The notes: a model not told the origin generated them from the letters alone. 41,319 nt of DNA from Candidatus Sabulitectum silens (GCA_001875255.1 MJAN01000017.1:1-41319), one strand, 5' to 3'. Shown: positions 19,239 to 30,632, counted from the first letter of the stretch. A program made the numbers and translations.

Positions 19239-20228
19239 TTGGTAAGCAGGAGTTTCGAAGAGATGGAAAGCAGAATGGCGGAGGCCTCCCCGGGTGATGT
19301 GTTCCTCATCTCCGGTGAAGAGCACTTCCAGTCCGCAAGGCTGCTCCATATCCTCAGGGAACGCGCCGGGGAACTTGGCCTGGAGATTTTGAGGCTCACC
19401 CCGGATGACATGACCGAGGTGAATCTTTCCGCCCTCTTTACCGAGGGATCCCTTTTCAGTCCGGGAAAACTGATGATCATCAACGATGTCGATAAGCTTT
19501 CAAAGGCCGACAGGGCAGACCTGAAGGCCGCAGTGGAAGCCGGTTCGCAGCACATACTCTACGCCAGGACCGCCGGCAGGAAACCATCCACTGTCCTGAT
19601 GAAGGCACTTGAGACCGCGGGAACCGGTTTCACCTGCTGGGACCCCTTTCCCAACGCCATGTGGCTGTGGACGAAGAGGCTGGCCGGGGAAGAGGGGATA
19701 AGCTTCACCCGGGATGGCGGCCAGGCGGCGGAGGCCATCGCGGCAGGGAAGCTTCAGCGGCTGCATGAGGTGATTTCCAGGGTGGCTCTCTTCCACGGAC
19801 GGGGAAAGAAAGCCTCCTCGTCGGATGTTTACGCCGCGGTAAAGGGAGTACGGGAAACAAGTGCCTTTCAGTTCTGTGAAGAGGTCCTCGCCGGAAGCAG
19901 GGCAAAGGCAATGACCTCCCTCTCCCTGCTCCTTGCCTCCGGCGAGGAACCCATAAGGCTCCTTGCCCTTTTCTACAGCCAGTGGAAACAGGTATCAGGG
20001 GCGGAGGAATTGCTGAAAAACGGTATACCGCCGAAGGCGGTGGCGGAAAGGATGGGAATTCCCCGGTTCAGATGGAAGAAGGTCGAGGGGCTTGCCAGGG
20101 CTGGGAATAACATCGCAAGTGCTTCCAAGCTAGAGTCTTTCGCTTTCGCTGATCAACAGCTGAAGATCGGAGGCGACCCCCTTGTCGCCATAGGCTCCGT
20201 TGTTCTAACCTTGACAACAGGATGTTAA
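19239..20228 (+). CDS. holA: DNA polymerase III delta subunit (clamp loader)
   Basis: An intact frame, about 329 residues from this start. HolA opens the beta clamp within the clamp-loader complex. Family features: VFLISGEEHFQ near the N-terminus, a SLFSPGKLMIINDVDKL strand-helix segment, a KPSTVLMKAL segment, the long GREDVYAAVKG-like DVYAAVKGV motif, and the C-terminal helical bundle (LLASGEEPIRLLALFYSQW). The start is uncertain: TTG 19239 (AAGGG upstream) and ATG 19263 (AGGAG 10 bases upstream) both fit the family. An upstream TTG at 19179 would leave no promoter room before the divergent chaperone gene. Confidence 0.88.
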   Translation: MVSRSFEEMESRMAEASPGDVFLISGEEHFQSARLLHILRERAGELGLEILRLTPDDMTEVNLSALFTEGSLFSPGKLMIINDVDKLSKADRADLKAAVEAGSQHILYARTAGRKPSTVLMKALETAGTGFTCWDPFPNAMWLWTKRLAGEEGISFTRDGGQAAEAIAAGKLQRLHEVISRVALFHGRGKKASSSDVYAAVKGVRETSAFQFCEEVLAGSRAKAMTSLSLLLASGEEPIRLLALFYSQWKQVSGAEELLKNGIPPKAVAERMGIPRFRWKKVEGLARAGNNIASASKLESFAFADQQLKIGGDPLVAIGSVVLTLTTGC

Positions 20229-20257
20229 TGAAGAAAAATAACCCAATGCATTATAAC
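20211..20257 (+). promoter_or_regulatory. candidate promoter before the zinc-ribbon gene
   Basis: Two overlapping options exist. TTGACA (20211-20216) has AAAAAT 17 bases on. TATAAC (20252-20257) has only a poor -35 (TGAAGA) at the right distance. The second sits about 35 bases before the ATG. Confidence 0.35.
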
Positions 20258-20291
20258 CGCTAGAAAAAAAGCTCTTTGGAATGGAGGGGTA

Positions 20292-20976
20292 ATGGCGCTC
20301 GAAAGGAAGATTCAGGATCTCCTTGGAAGAAGGAACGAACTGGCCGAAAGGCTGGCTAACCTTGAATCCATGAAGGGGGAAACCAACCAGAGGGTTTATT
20401 CCAGGATCAAAGCCGACTACGACGGCCAGCTGAACGAGGTGCTGAATAATCTCGGTGCTGAAAAGGCTCACTTGAAGACAAGGTCAACGACCTCACCTCC
20501 AAGATCAACGAGCTGGAAAGAAACACCAGAGCGAATCCGATCTCGTGGAAGAGCTCCAGATCAGGGCTAAACTCCGTGAGCACGACGAGAACGATCCCAA
20601 GTTCCAGAAGGAACTCGATGACGCCACCGGAGCAAGGAACAGCACCGCTGACGAGCTCGACGGCTACCGCAGCGAGCTGGGAGACATGAAGAAGGTCCTC
20701 CGGGACGTGGAAGATGCCACAGCCGGTAAAGCGGCAGCCGCCGCCGGCGCCGCTCCAGCGGAGGAAGCCGGTGACAGCCTCGACGAACTCGAACTCGACG
20801 AAGACATCAGCCTCGACGAAGAGGGCTCCGACGACGACACCGTAGAGTGTCCTTCATGCGGCCACGTGAATCCTCCACAGAAACTCTTCTGTGAGGACTG
20901 CGGCGCCGCCCTCGACGAAGAGGAAGCCCTTGAGGACGACTTCGACCTCCTCGACGACTCCGATCTCGATCTCTAG
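20292..20976 (+). CDS. coiled-coil protein with C-terminal zinc ribbon and acidic tail (two frameshifts)
   Basis: About 228 residues after repair. Residues 1 to about 140 are an almost unbroken amphipathic coiled coil. A G is missing near 20472 (TTGAAG for TTGGAAG) and an A near 20518 (GAAAGAAAC for GAAAAGAAAC). Then comes an Ala/Gly linker, an Asp/Glu-rich segment, a C-x2-C-x10-C-x2-C ribbon (CPSCGHVN...CEDC) and a last acidic stretch ending DSDLDL. GGAGGGG precedes the ATG. The arrangement resembles small zinc-ribbon coiled-coil proteins of unknown role. Nucleic-acid or protein binding is possible but not shown. Confidence 0.65.
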
Positions 20977-20996
20977 AAGCTGAAAAGCAACCGATA

Positions 20997-21021
20997 GGGC
21001 CCCGGCTTGCCGCCGGGGCCC
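20997..21021. terminator. strong hairpin between convergent genes
   Basis: GGGCCCCGGC and GCCGGGGCCC form a perfect 10-base stem with a 5-base loop, exactly between the convergent zinc-ribbon and asd genes. Neither side has a clear U-tract (TTCTGC on the plus strand), so it is a probable but non-canonical bidirectional terminator. Confidence 0.6.
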
Positions 21022-21026
21022 TTCTG

Positions 21027-21988
21027 CTATGTGCGCCGTGCCGCCAGAAGCTCAAGTATCTGAACGGCGTTCAGGGCGGCCCCCTTCCGGACATTGTCCG
21101 CGGTAACCCAGAACTGAAGCACCGTGGGATCCGTTGGGTGGTTCCTTATACGGCCCACGAAGGTTTCGTCGGTTCCCGCCGCCGTCAGTGGCTCCCGGCC
21201 CAGTACGGAGGTTGTCACACCGGGGAATGCCGAAAGTGCTCCGGCGGCCTCCGCGGCGGTCACAGGCCCTGTGAACTTGACCGTTACCGATTCGGTATGC
21301 CCAACGGCAACCGGCACCCGGGCGCAGGAGGGAAAGATGGCAGGGGAGCCTCCTCCGAGTATCTTCGATGTCTCATGAACCAGCTTCATTTCCTCCGGTG
21401 TATACCCACCCCCATCCGGTTCTCCTATCTCACAGATCACGTTCCTGTGGAAGCCCCCGGGCCGTGGTCCGTCCTTTTCCTGCTGGAGGAGTGCTTCGAT
21501 CCCTTTGCCCCCCGCCCCGGAAACCGACTGATAGGTGGAAACGGAGACCCACTCCGCCGGTGAGAGCCGCAAAAGGGGGGCGAGGGCCATTACAAGCTGG
21601 ATAGTGGAGCAGTTCGGATTGGCGATCAGTCGGTGATGATCCTCAATGGATCCGGGGTTCACCTGGGGCACCACCAGCGGCACCCCATCTTCCATCCTGT
21701 AGGCCGATGAGTTGTCTATCACCAGGGCCCCCTTCGACAGAGCGTCGGGAACCCATTCACAGGCAACTTCCCGGGAGGTTGCCCCAGTATGATCATACCC
21801 TTTTCCATGGAGGATTTTTTTATTATTTCAACGGGAAGGGCAGAGCCCCTGAAATTGAGTATTTTCCCGTTGCTTCCACTGGAGGCGAACAGCTTAATGT
21901 CACTGAAAGAAAGGTTGCTCTTCTGAAGAACGGACAGCATTTCCTGCCCAACAAGACCGGTGGCCCCGGCAATTCCCACCTTCATCAT
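21027..21988 (-). CDS. asd: aspartate-semialdehyde dehydrogenase (one frameshift)
   Basis: About 320 residues after repair. It reduces aspartyl phosphate to aspartate semialdehyde for lysine/diaminopimelate, threonine and methionine. Motifs: N-terminal GATGLVGQEM nucleotide loop, IDNSSAYR, NPNCSTIQ with the catalytic Cys, STYQSVSGAGGKG, and a substrate-side GHTESVTVKF containing the active His. A G is missing in the run near 21786-21789; GGGGG restores IILGATSREVACEW. Two adjacent ATGs are possible starts; the first has AGGGGGA 6 bases upstream. Divergent from the transglycosylase, 33 bases apart. Confidence 0.94.
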
Positions 21989-22021
21989 CAACTGTCCCCC
22001 TTCGTAGTATCCTTCGGTCCG

Positions 22022-23421
22022 TTGTGCGTCTTTGCCATAATATTGCTTTTTTCCGCCTGTTCCGGCACCAGGCTTCACCGTGGCGGAGTAACCGCTGGAG
22101 CCCCTTCCGTTAACCAGTCCCAGCGGGAGAACCCCATGGAGAGTGCCATTCAGCCGGCGATGGATGTGTTTCACGGCGTGTCCGGTGGTCAGGTCTGTCA
22201 CAGGATGCCCCTGCATTCCCCGCACCTGAGCGACCTTTCCTACACCCCTGATGCCTGCCCGGCGGACCCTGGGATTATAAGGCTTCTCGAGGCCATTCTG
22301 AAAAGCCAGGGGGCCCCCTTCGAGCTTTCCGCCCTGCCCTGGGTGGAGAGCAGCTACTACATAGGGGATTACTCCCGTGTGGGGGCCGCAGGCCCCTGGC
22401 AGTTCATGAGCGGTACCGCCAGGCACTTCAACATGAACATGACCGACGAGATCGACGAAAGGTATTCCTGGACTGCCTCCACACGCACAGCATCGGAATA
22501 CCTGACCTATCTGAACCGCCTTTTCAACGACTGGCACCTGGCGCTGGCCGCCTACAACTGCGGCGAGGGAGTGGTCCAGAGGGCCCTTTCCTCGGCATCT
22601 CGAAGGGAGTTCGGCATGATCGACCTTCCCGGAGAGACAGATGCCTTCGTTCCCAGATATTCCGCGGCCCTTGAGGCCCTGAGAAGCCGCGAAAGGGATG
22701 TACCGGACCTGTCGGTTGTGCTGGTCCCTCCGGGGCTTGACCTCAGGCTCCTCTCGGCGGAGGCCGGTATCCCCGTGGAAACAATGGCCGGGTACAACCG
22801 GGGGTTCCTTCTTGAAAAAACCCCGGTGGGCCAGAGGAACTGGGAGGTGGTGGTTCCCACCCCCAGGGCTTCTTCGGCGTTTCGAACCGCCTGGACCATA
22901 AACAGGAGGGATTATCTGGTGAAACACGGCGACAGCTGGGGGTCGGTGGCTTCCGCTCTGGGAGTGACAGAATCGGAACTCCGAGGCGCGAACAACGGTG
23001 TAATGCCCCCCCGGGCGAATACATGTACATACCGGAAAGTGGCAGGGTTCCCGTGAATTCCGCCGCTGCCCAGCGGGCGGGCTTCTATGAATACACGGTA
23101 AGGTCAGGGGACACCATGGGTGGCATCGGAGCGTCGATTGGTGTATCCTCAAGGGAGGTTGCCGCATGGAACGATATTACCACCTCCACGGTGATCTACC
23201 CCGGCCAGAAACTGCTTCTCCGGGGCATTCCCCCCGAGGGAAGCTCTCAGGTGGAGATCGTCCGGGCGCCGGAGGCGGTGACCCACACGGTTGCCCAGGG
23301 TGATACAATGTGGGATCTGGCTCTGCTTTACGGAGTATCCGTGGATCAGATAATGGAGCTTAACAACAGGGATTCAGCAGAACTGTCAATCGGTGAAACC
23401 TTATTAATCAAACCGGAGTAG
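22022..23421 (+). CDS. MltD-like lytic transglycosylase with three LysM domains (one frameshift)
   Basis: About 466 residues. It cleaves peptidoglycan glycan strands to anhydro-muropeptides. From a TTG start the N-terminus is a short signal with a lipobox ending FSAC (Cys at 13); the start is uncertain. The transglycosylase domain has LPWVESSYY with the catalytic Glu, AAGPWQFM and ALAAYNCGEG. Three LysM repeats follow: DYLVKHGDSW..., YTVRSGDTM... and HTVAQGDTMWDLA.... The seven-C run at about 23005 needs one more C, which restores MPPGEYMYIPESG. Five bases separate it from the giant repeat protein, so they probably share a transcript. Confidence 0.9.
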
Positions 23422-23426
23422 GTGTC

Positions 23427-26400
23427 ATGTCGTTTCTTTTTGGATCAAAGGCGCAGAGAACATTCAAGAAAGTACAGGATCTGGCATCGGGTGATATGGT
23501 GGATCAGGCGGCGGTAATGGTGGAGGAAGAGCTTGACACGCTTCTTGAGGACCACGACGTGGCGGCGAAGCTTGTTCCATTCCTGATGGATATCGGCCAC
23601 CCGGATCTGGGCGGCCGGATAGGCGAAAGGATAGTCAGGACCCATTCCGACCTCAGGATGCCCATCACCAGACTGCTGGAGGAGAAGCAGACCCAGTTCC
23701 CCCGTTCCTTCGAGCTGCTCAGGGTGATCTGGAAGTCCAGGCTGCATCAGAGGGATTTCAATGGTCTCATGGACGTTCTTGGCAGGACCGAAAGGGTAAC
23801 GGTGAACAGATTCGCCGACACTGTCCAGTCCTCCGCCCAGGCGCTTAACGGAGTGAAGGGAAGGGAGCTCGGTGCCGGTATCGACAGAATACTGGCCTGG
23901 GCCATGATCACCCTTCACAGGGGAGATCCCTCCGCTGCCATGGACATACTGGTGGATGCTGCGGAAAGATGCAGTTTCCCCGAGGAGAGCCTCTCCAGGC
24001 TCAGCGGCTGGATAGCATCCAGGACCGGCGGAACCGATATGGAAGTGAACCTGAAAAGGATAATGGTCCTCACCGCCATCGGGGACCGGGAAAGGGCCAT
24101 AGCCGAACTGCCCAGTCTCTACGAAGCGGAAACGGACATCCTCAACAGAGCTGTTTCCCTTGTGGAAAAGGAACTGGTGCCCCACGACGACACCAGTAAA
24201 TCCAGGATCTCACTGGCAAGGCTCATGAGCAGGGCCGGCAGGGTGAACGACGCCTGTCTCATTCTTGACCCCCTCATCCAAAGGGATCGGGATTCATCCC
24301 TTATGGAGCAGGCGGTGACCGGAATGGTACTGGGCTCCCCCGGTTCCGCCAGGGCTCACCTTCTTCAGGCCAGGCTAAGGCTGGCAAGGGGCGAGCACAC
24401 CCAGGCCCTGGACTCAGTGGACAGGGCGTTCGAGTGCCCGGATGTGGCGGATTCCCCGGTGGTGGATATCTGCAGGAGCTTCATCGACAGCGGGATCGAC
24501 CGCGAGGGGCTGGTCACCGGCAAACTCGGAGAGTTCCTGGTTGAAAAGGGCTCCGTGGAAGAGGCTGTCAAGGTTCTCTCTCTCAGCGTGGACAGTTCCC
24601 GGAGTGGTGCTTGAAAGCTCAGAGGCTGCTGAAACGCCAGCGGACAAGCGCGGCGGTGCTGACACTGCTGGCGGTGGTCCTGCTGGTTCTTGAGAGGGGC
24701 GGAGAGGCCGCCGCCACCCTTAAGCACCTGGCCTCCAGGACCGATATAAAATCAAAGCAGGATATCGTTTCGGTGCTTTCCGAATTTGATCATTTAATGG
24801 CAGAACACACCGAACTAAGAAGGCTCAGGGCAGCCTCCGGCGCCTCGAACGGCAGGGCTTCCGAGGCCGCAGCCGACTGGCTGGAACTCCTTGTATCCGG
24901 AGAACCGGTAACCGACGAGGGCTGCCTGGCTATCTTCGACAGCGGTGTTTACAAGGATAGAAGCGCCGATATACTCCAGTCCGGCTTCACACCGGCGTCC
25001 CCGGCGGGGGAGCTGGTGGTGGCCGGGGCCAGGATACACCAGGGTGAATCCGCTGAGAGCACCGAGAACCTCACCGCCGCCATCTCTTCCCCCCAGCTGG
25101 TTGAGAGGATAACCGGTCTGGTTTCCTCACTTCCCTTCTCGTCGTTTCCGCAATGAAACCGGGCAGGCTCTTCAGCGAGCTCAACAGGAACAACAGGGGG
25201 ATGTTGTGGCAAAGCTGCTTCCCCTTCTAGCGGTATCCGGTGCCGAGGACTGGATGGACGACCTGGCCGGGGAGGTCAAACTGGGTTCCCCGGGGGAAAC
25301 CATTCTTTTCAGAATGAGATATTTCATTGAAACGGGTAAACCGGGAACCGGCGCCGCGGCGGTAAAGGGGCTGGAGACCGAAGAAGACGATATTTCCAAC
25401 CTGGTACAGGGCTGTTCACTTGCCGCCGCCGGGGACGTGCAGGCCGCGGTGGAACACCTTTCAACCGCCGCCTCCGGTGAACGGACCGCCTCCCTGGCCA
25501 GGACCGTTCTTTCATCACTTACACAGAGGGACAGCGGGTCACCCCTTGGCGCCATCGCCCTTGCCAGGGCGGAGATCAAGATAGGCGACACCGCATCCGC
25601 CGCGGGAACCCTCAAGCCGGTACTGGGAGAGAAAGAGGTTCTCGACTTCCTGGAAGAAGCGGTCCTGAGCGCTCCCGGAGCCCACGAGATACATGGTGTC
25701 CTGGCCCTGGCAAGACTCATGGCAGGTGATCCACGGGGTTTCATGGAATCCGCCGGAATCGCCGCCGAGGGGGATACCGAACTGATGGAGGAGATCCTTC
25801 GAACCGGTGCTTCATACTCACTGGATAACGATTTTTCCCGGGCATGGTTTCACCGCCGAGCTTGGCATGAAGCATATGGAGGATTACGACCCCTCGGATC
25901 TCCTGGTAAGGGCCCTCTGCCTGGAACCGGACCTCCATGGCAGGATTAGTTCCCTCGGGTGTGAGAACCCCCTTCTGCAGATGCTCCTGGCCCTGGCCTC
26001 AAGAATGTCTACGGGCTTCATTGCCGTGGAGGTACCCGAGGGGGTAGTGATCCCCATTGATATGATCAGGGAAGCCCACTCAGAATGGGAAGACAGCAAA
26101 GCGGCGGAGGCCCTTCTTCAGCTTGAGACCCTTGCCGGCTGTGCCGGTTATCCGGAAGAGGCCCATGCCATAAGGGTCACCCTGGCAGGTCTTGGTGAGG
26201 ACCGCTCGGTGGTCCTTCTTCGGGATGCACTGGAGAACCGCGATTACAGAATGGATTTCCTTCGGCTGTGCCAGTCGGAAAAACCGCCGAATCATCCATA
26301 GACGCCCTTTATCCCCGGGGTATCGCAGAAGCCGGGAAAGATGAAATGGAAGCCCTGACAGAAATGCTCCTCAGGTGCGGTTCCAGGGACACCGTTTTTC

Positions 26401-26946
26401 ATCTCGCCCTGGATCTTCTGAAAACCGGTACCCCTGCCAATGCCGCTTCTGCGGGAAAGGTCGTCGATGTATATCTCCCCACCGCGGGAGAGGAGGGCTC
26501 ACTCTCCGTGGAGCAGGTGATAGACCTCCTTCTGATGTCCGGAAGGGTCTTTGAGGCCTTTGAAATGGCCAGGGGCGACTCAGCGTTCCTTGCCAGGGTA
26601 CGGGCAAGGGTCTCGGAAATGGATGCCGATTCCAGTACACCTGAGAGCCTCATACGCTCCGGCAGGGCGGTTCAGGCCCTTTCCATGAAGGAGATACGGG
26701 AAAACCCCATGAACTGGGGCGAAGCCCTCTGGCGAACCGGCGAACGCCTGGCCGCCTGCGGGGTCTGGAGGAAGGCATATGCCGAAACCTCCCGCCCGGA
26801 ATACCTGGCAAGGCTTCACTACGCCCTTGAGTGCATGGGGGCATCCAGTGAGGCCGCCGCGGCAAGACGACTTCTTTCGGAAAACCACCCCGACCACCTT
26901 CAGAGAACTGGAAGAACCGGAGTATCTGGAAGCAGACTTTCAATGA
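23427..26946 (+). CDS. giant helical-repeat (TPR/HEAT-like) protein, about 1173 residues (six frameshifts)
   Basis: No family is recognised. After repair it is one protein made almost wholly of short amphipathic helices with recurring small-residue turns, as in TPR or HEAT solenoids (for example ARAHLLQARLRLARGEHTQAL). There is no signal peptide. A hydrophobic helix near residue 410 (AAVLTLLAVVLLVLE) may be buried or a membrane segment. Missing bases: near 24600 (CCC), 25133 (CCC), 25196 (GGGGG), 26280 (AAAAA). Extra bases: near 25833 (TTTTT) and 26881 (AAAA). With these the length is an exact 1174 codons. GGAG-like bases precede the ATG. Neighbours suggest a cytoplasmic scaffold for an envelope process; this is inference. 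Confidence 0.6.
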
Positions 26947-26979
26947 TAACATACAGTTTCTAGCAAGTTGGAGGAAAAC

Positions 26980-28363
26980 ATGGCTGATAAACCCGCTGAA
27001 TACACCACCGAACAGCTTCTGATCGAGCTGGGCAGGGCTGTCATGGGACTGGGCGCCAAGCTCGACGCTCTTGGGCAGAAGCTCGACGGCATACAGGCAG
27101 TTCTTTCAGAGGAAAGGCCTGATTCCCAGCTCGACACCCAGCCGATCCTTGACAGACTCGATTCCATTCACCAGACCCTGTCAGCCGAAGGACCCCCGGC
27201 GGGCGGGGAAGGAGCCCCACCCGCTGATCTTCAGCCCCTCCTCGAGAAACTTGAGGCCATTCACCAGGTCCTCTCCGCCGAAAAGGCTTCCCCGGAAGAG
27301 GCCGGCGGGACGGCCCTGGATATGCAGCCGATCATCGAGAAGCTTGAGGCCATTCACGGAGTTGTCTCCTCCGAGGGACCTGCTCCAGGGGAGTACATGA
27401 CCGACCTCACCCCGGTGCTGGAGAAACTTGAGGAACTAAGGGCCGCCATCACCGACATGAAGCCCGCCGAGGTCATGAAACCCCTTATCGAAGATGTTTC
27501 CGCATCCATGGAAAAGATCCCGGAAAGCCTTCTGGAGGGTATGGGCAAAGAACTCGAGCCGATCCGTGAAAAACTGGAAAGCATACAGAAGGCCTCCGAG
27601 GACAGGGCCTTCGTGGCAACCATTACCGATTCGGTGGAATCCTCCGGTTCATCGGTGGTTGCCGCGGTGAAGGAGATCCCGGTGAAGCTCCAGGAGATGG
27701 GAGGGGAGTTTCCGGTTCCATGGACAGGCTCACTGAAAAGACCGAAGAGGTCCTTGGAAAGGCCGATGCTTCCCTGGAGCAGGCCGGTGAAACCCTTGCC
27801 GAGGTGAAGGAGGAACTCCAGAAGGGGCTAAAACTGAACACCGACATGACCGGCCAGATGGTGGAACTCACCTCGAAGTTCGCCGACAGGGCCAGGGAGG
27901 ACCGGGTTAACGAGCTGAACTCCCGGGCGGTTTCCCACTTCAGTATGGGTGAGTACACCCAGGCCAGGGAGCTTTTGACCAGGCGCTGGAGATCGCCCCG
28001 GGAAACCCGGAGCTCCTTTGCAACTCGGCCCATGTCCTGGCGGCGATGGGAGACCTTAAGGACGCCGAGGAGAGGTTCAGAAAGGCTCTGGCTGAGTCAC
28101 CGGAGCTGGAGCCGGCCATTTCCGGCCTTGGTATGATAATGGTGAAGACCGACCGTCCCGGTGAAACAATCGAGTTCCTGAAGAGCACAATACTCAGCGG
28201 TGAACCTTCGGTAAAGACCACCATTGCCTATACAAGGGCCCTTGCGGCCATGGACAGGCACGACGAGGCGGTTGAACTCCTGGAAACGGCCCTGAAGTCG
28301 GCTCCGGACAACCCGGAGATCACAGAGGAGCTGGAGAAGTACGGTCACCGGAGCGCTGAATAG
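26980..28363 (+). CDS. coiled-coil repeat protein with C-terminal TPRs (two frameshifts)
   Basis: About 461 residues after adding a G near 27706 and a T near 27972. Residues 10-160 contain five copies of a LxxKLxxIxxxLS motif, the central ones spaced 31 residues apart with Pro/Gly/Ala-rich linkers. Residues 160-330 are coiled coil (KTEEVLGKADASLEQAGETL...). Residues 335-455 are about three TPR units (SHFSMGEYTQARELFDQALEIAPGNPE). No signal peptide or membrane helix is seen, so it is probably cytoplasmic. GGAGG lies 5 bases before the ATG. The function is unknown. It lies between the giant solenoid and the Slt gene, whose TTG follows its stop directly. Confidence 0.65.
27046..27435 (+). repeat. 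in-frame repeats coding a LEKLEAIH-type motif
   Basis: The protein motif P-[IL]-[IL]-[DE]-[KR]-L-[DE]-[AS]-I-H recurs at residues 55, 86 and 117, exactly 31 residues (93 bases) apart. A further copy lies at 145 and a more diverged one near 31. The linkers differ in sequence and length, so the unit is a protein repeat rather than a recent DNA duplication. Confidence 0.7.
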
Positions 28364-30537
28364 TTGAAGAGGCTTTTTCATACAGCCGTCGCACTGGTCT
28401 TCTCAGCCGGCTGCGGATGTTCCACCGATGTGGTTCCGGAACCCACCGATGCCCAGAAGAGCCTCACGGCATCCCTCCACGCCGATTCACTCCTGGCCGC
28501 CGGTGATTCCGCAGGGGCCGCCGGGCAGTACCTCTCCGCCGCCCTGCTTCTTGATCCGGGAAGCGAACCACGGCTTGCCCTGGCCGAGGCCGCCCTTCGG
28601 GCAGCCCCGGGCACACTTCCCGCCGCCGCCGGGATACTTCTGGAGTACGCCGACGAGAGGGCCCCTTACAGGGCTGTGATTCACGGAGGCGCCGGTGTGG
28701 CGGCGGAAATACTTCCGGGGATCGAGGCCGGGGAGTACAGGCTTCCGGAATATCTTGCCCTGATGGCCGCGGAATCCCTGGTTACCACCGATCCCGTCCT
28801 GGCCCTGGAGTTCCTTGAATACTCCGTGGACCTTCCCCCGGGAAGAGCATTCGACGACCGGCTTCTCTGCCTTTATCGGGCAGCCCTGGGAACCGGGGAC
28901 AGGGCTTCACAGGAAGCCATCTGGAACACCGTCATGGGCGGATCCGACGACATACTCAAATCACGCTTTTATCACCACCGGGGCATGGCCCGGGGAGACA
29001 GCGGAATCCCGGACCTTCTTCGTTCCTTTACCCTCTGGCCCGCCGGGGATGTCCACGCGGCGGCATACACAGAAATACGGGACACTGTCCTGGCCGATCC
29101 CTCTCTGGCCGGTGAGCTCATCGACCCATTCTACGAGGGGGGCTGTGGAACGAGGTCCACGACATCGCGGTTAACTCCTCGACACCCCCCGCCCGGGGGG
29201 TTTATCTCGGTGCCAGGACCAGAGACCGCCTGGGACGCTACCAGGAGGCCGTGGAGCTTCTGGAACTCTACCTTGAAAGGTGGCCCCGGGGGGAGGACGC
29301 CCCGAACGCGCTGATCTATCTGGGAAGGAACCTGGCCGCCCTTGGAAGGGTGGAGGAAGCCCTTGTCCAGCTGGATCGCTATGGTGCCATGTGGCCGGAT
29401 CACTGGCGAATAAGCAACCTTCCCTGGTACAGGGGAATCAGCCTTGCCCAGAACGGCCACTGGGAAAGGGCCATACCCCATTTCCAGGAGACACTGGACA
29501 GGTATCCCGGTAACAGCACCGCCGATGACGCCCAGTTCCATATCGCCATGGCCCTGATGAAGACCGGCAGGGCCGTGGAGGCCATGGAGGCCTTCGGCAA
29601 TTTCAACGCCAGGTGGACCCAGAGTGTCTACAGGCCCGCCTCCAGGTACTGGTATGGAGTCCTCAAGCTACAGGGCGGAGATGACTCGGGAAGGGGTGTA
29701 CTGGAAAGGCTGATATCTGATAAACCGGAAAGTCTCCCGGCGGTCTTCGCCAGGGAATACCTGGGACTTCCCCCTGGAGGCCACACTATGTCGATGAGCC
29801 CCTTTCGGTCTGGATGGCCCGGAACGGCCGACCGGAGGCGGAGCCCCCGGAGGACGCATGGGATGGAGTATTTCTCTCCAGCGTGGGCTGCCGGAAATGG
29901 GCCCTTGACCTGTTCAGGTACGCGGAGGAGCAGGTGGGGGATGTGTACAGACTGGCCCCTTCTATCTTCACCAGGCATCTGGGAGCGGGGACCCTCCGCC
30001 GCCTGGAGGATATGGAGCCTTGAGAACGACAACAGACCCCTGGAGCTCTGGCGTCTCAGATACCCCGATGCCTGGCGGGATGAGGTCCTTTTTGAAACGG
30101 AGAGGAGGGGGATGGATCCCCTTCTGCTGTGGTCCATAATGAAGCAGGAGAGCGCTTTTCAGCCCAACTGCTTCTCCACCGCCGGTGCCAGGGGACTTAT
30201 ACAGATGATACCCAGCACATCTGAGTACGTGGCCCTGGAACAGGGCTTCAGCCACGACTACAGCCCTGACATACTCTACGATCCTGCCACTTCCATAATG
30301 TACGGAACAGCATGTATCTCATCCTATTCCGAGGACTTTCAGGGGGACCTGACCGGAACCCTGGCGGCATATAACGGCGGTCCACACAATGCGCTTCTGT
30401 GGGGCTGGGGCCGAATGCCCTCGGAAGAGTTCTACAGCCTGATCACCTTCAACGAAACCCGGAAATATGTGGAGATAGTAAGCCACAATTATGTGGTCTA
30501 CAAACACATCTGGCCCGGGTACACCCGCCTTCCCTGA
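28364..30537 (+). CDS. Slt-type lytic transglycosylase lipoprotein with TPR-like superhelix (three frameshifts)
   Basis: About 724 residues after repair. The TTG start follows the previous stop directly. A lipobox FSAGC puts the lipidated Cys at residue 17. A long helical-repeat region ([15 protein letters not shown]..., [19 protein letters not shown]...) resembles the U-shaped domain of Slt70. The C-terminal SLT domain has the catalytic Glu in [10 protein letters not shown], then [12 protein letters not shown] and [12 protein letters not shown]. Frame fixes: G missing near 29137 (six-G run), C missing near 29771 (five-C run), T extra near 30018 (GAGCCTTGAG). It would cleave murein in the periplasm. 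Pairs with the MltD-like gene at the other end of the block. Confidence 0.88.
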
Positions 30538-30541
30538 TAAT

Positions 30542-30570
30542 TTCGGAACCCTTTGCCACCCTGTTATAAT
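30542..30570 (+). promoter_or_regulatory. promoter for kbl
   Basis: A perfect TATAAT lies about 62 bases before the kbl ATG. The -35 at 17 bases is poor (TTCGGA). A good ribosome site (GGAGGT) follows before the start codon. Confidence 0.5.
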
Positions 30571-30632
30571 CGGTGCTGTGATCCACTGTGAACAAAGGGC
30601 GAACCGCATAATGAATACCGGAGGTAACCGGA

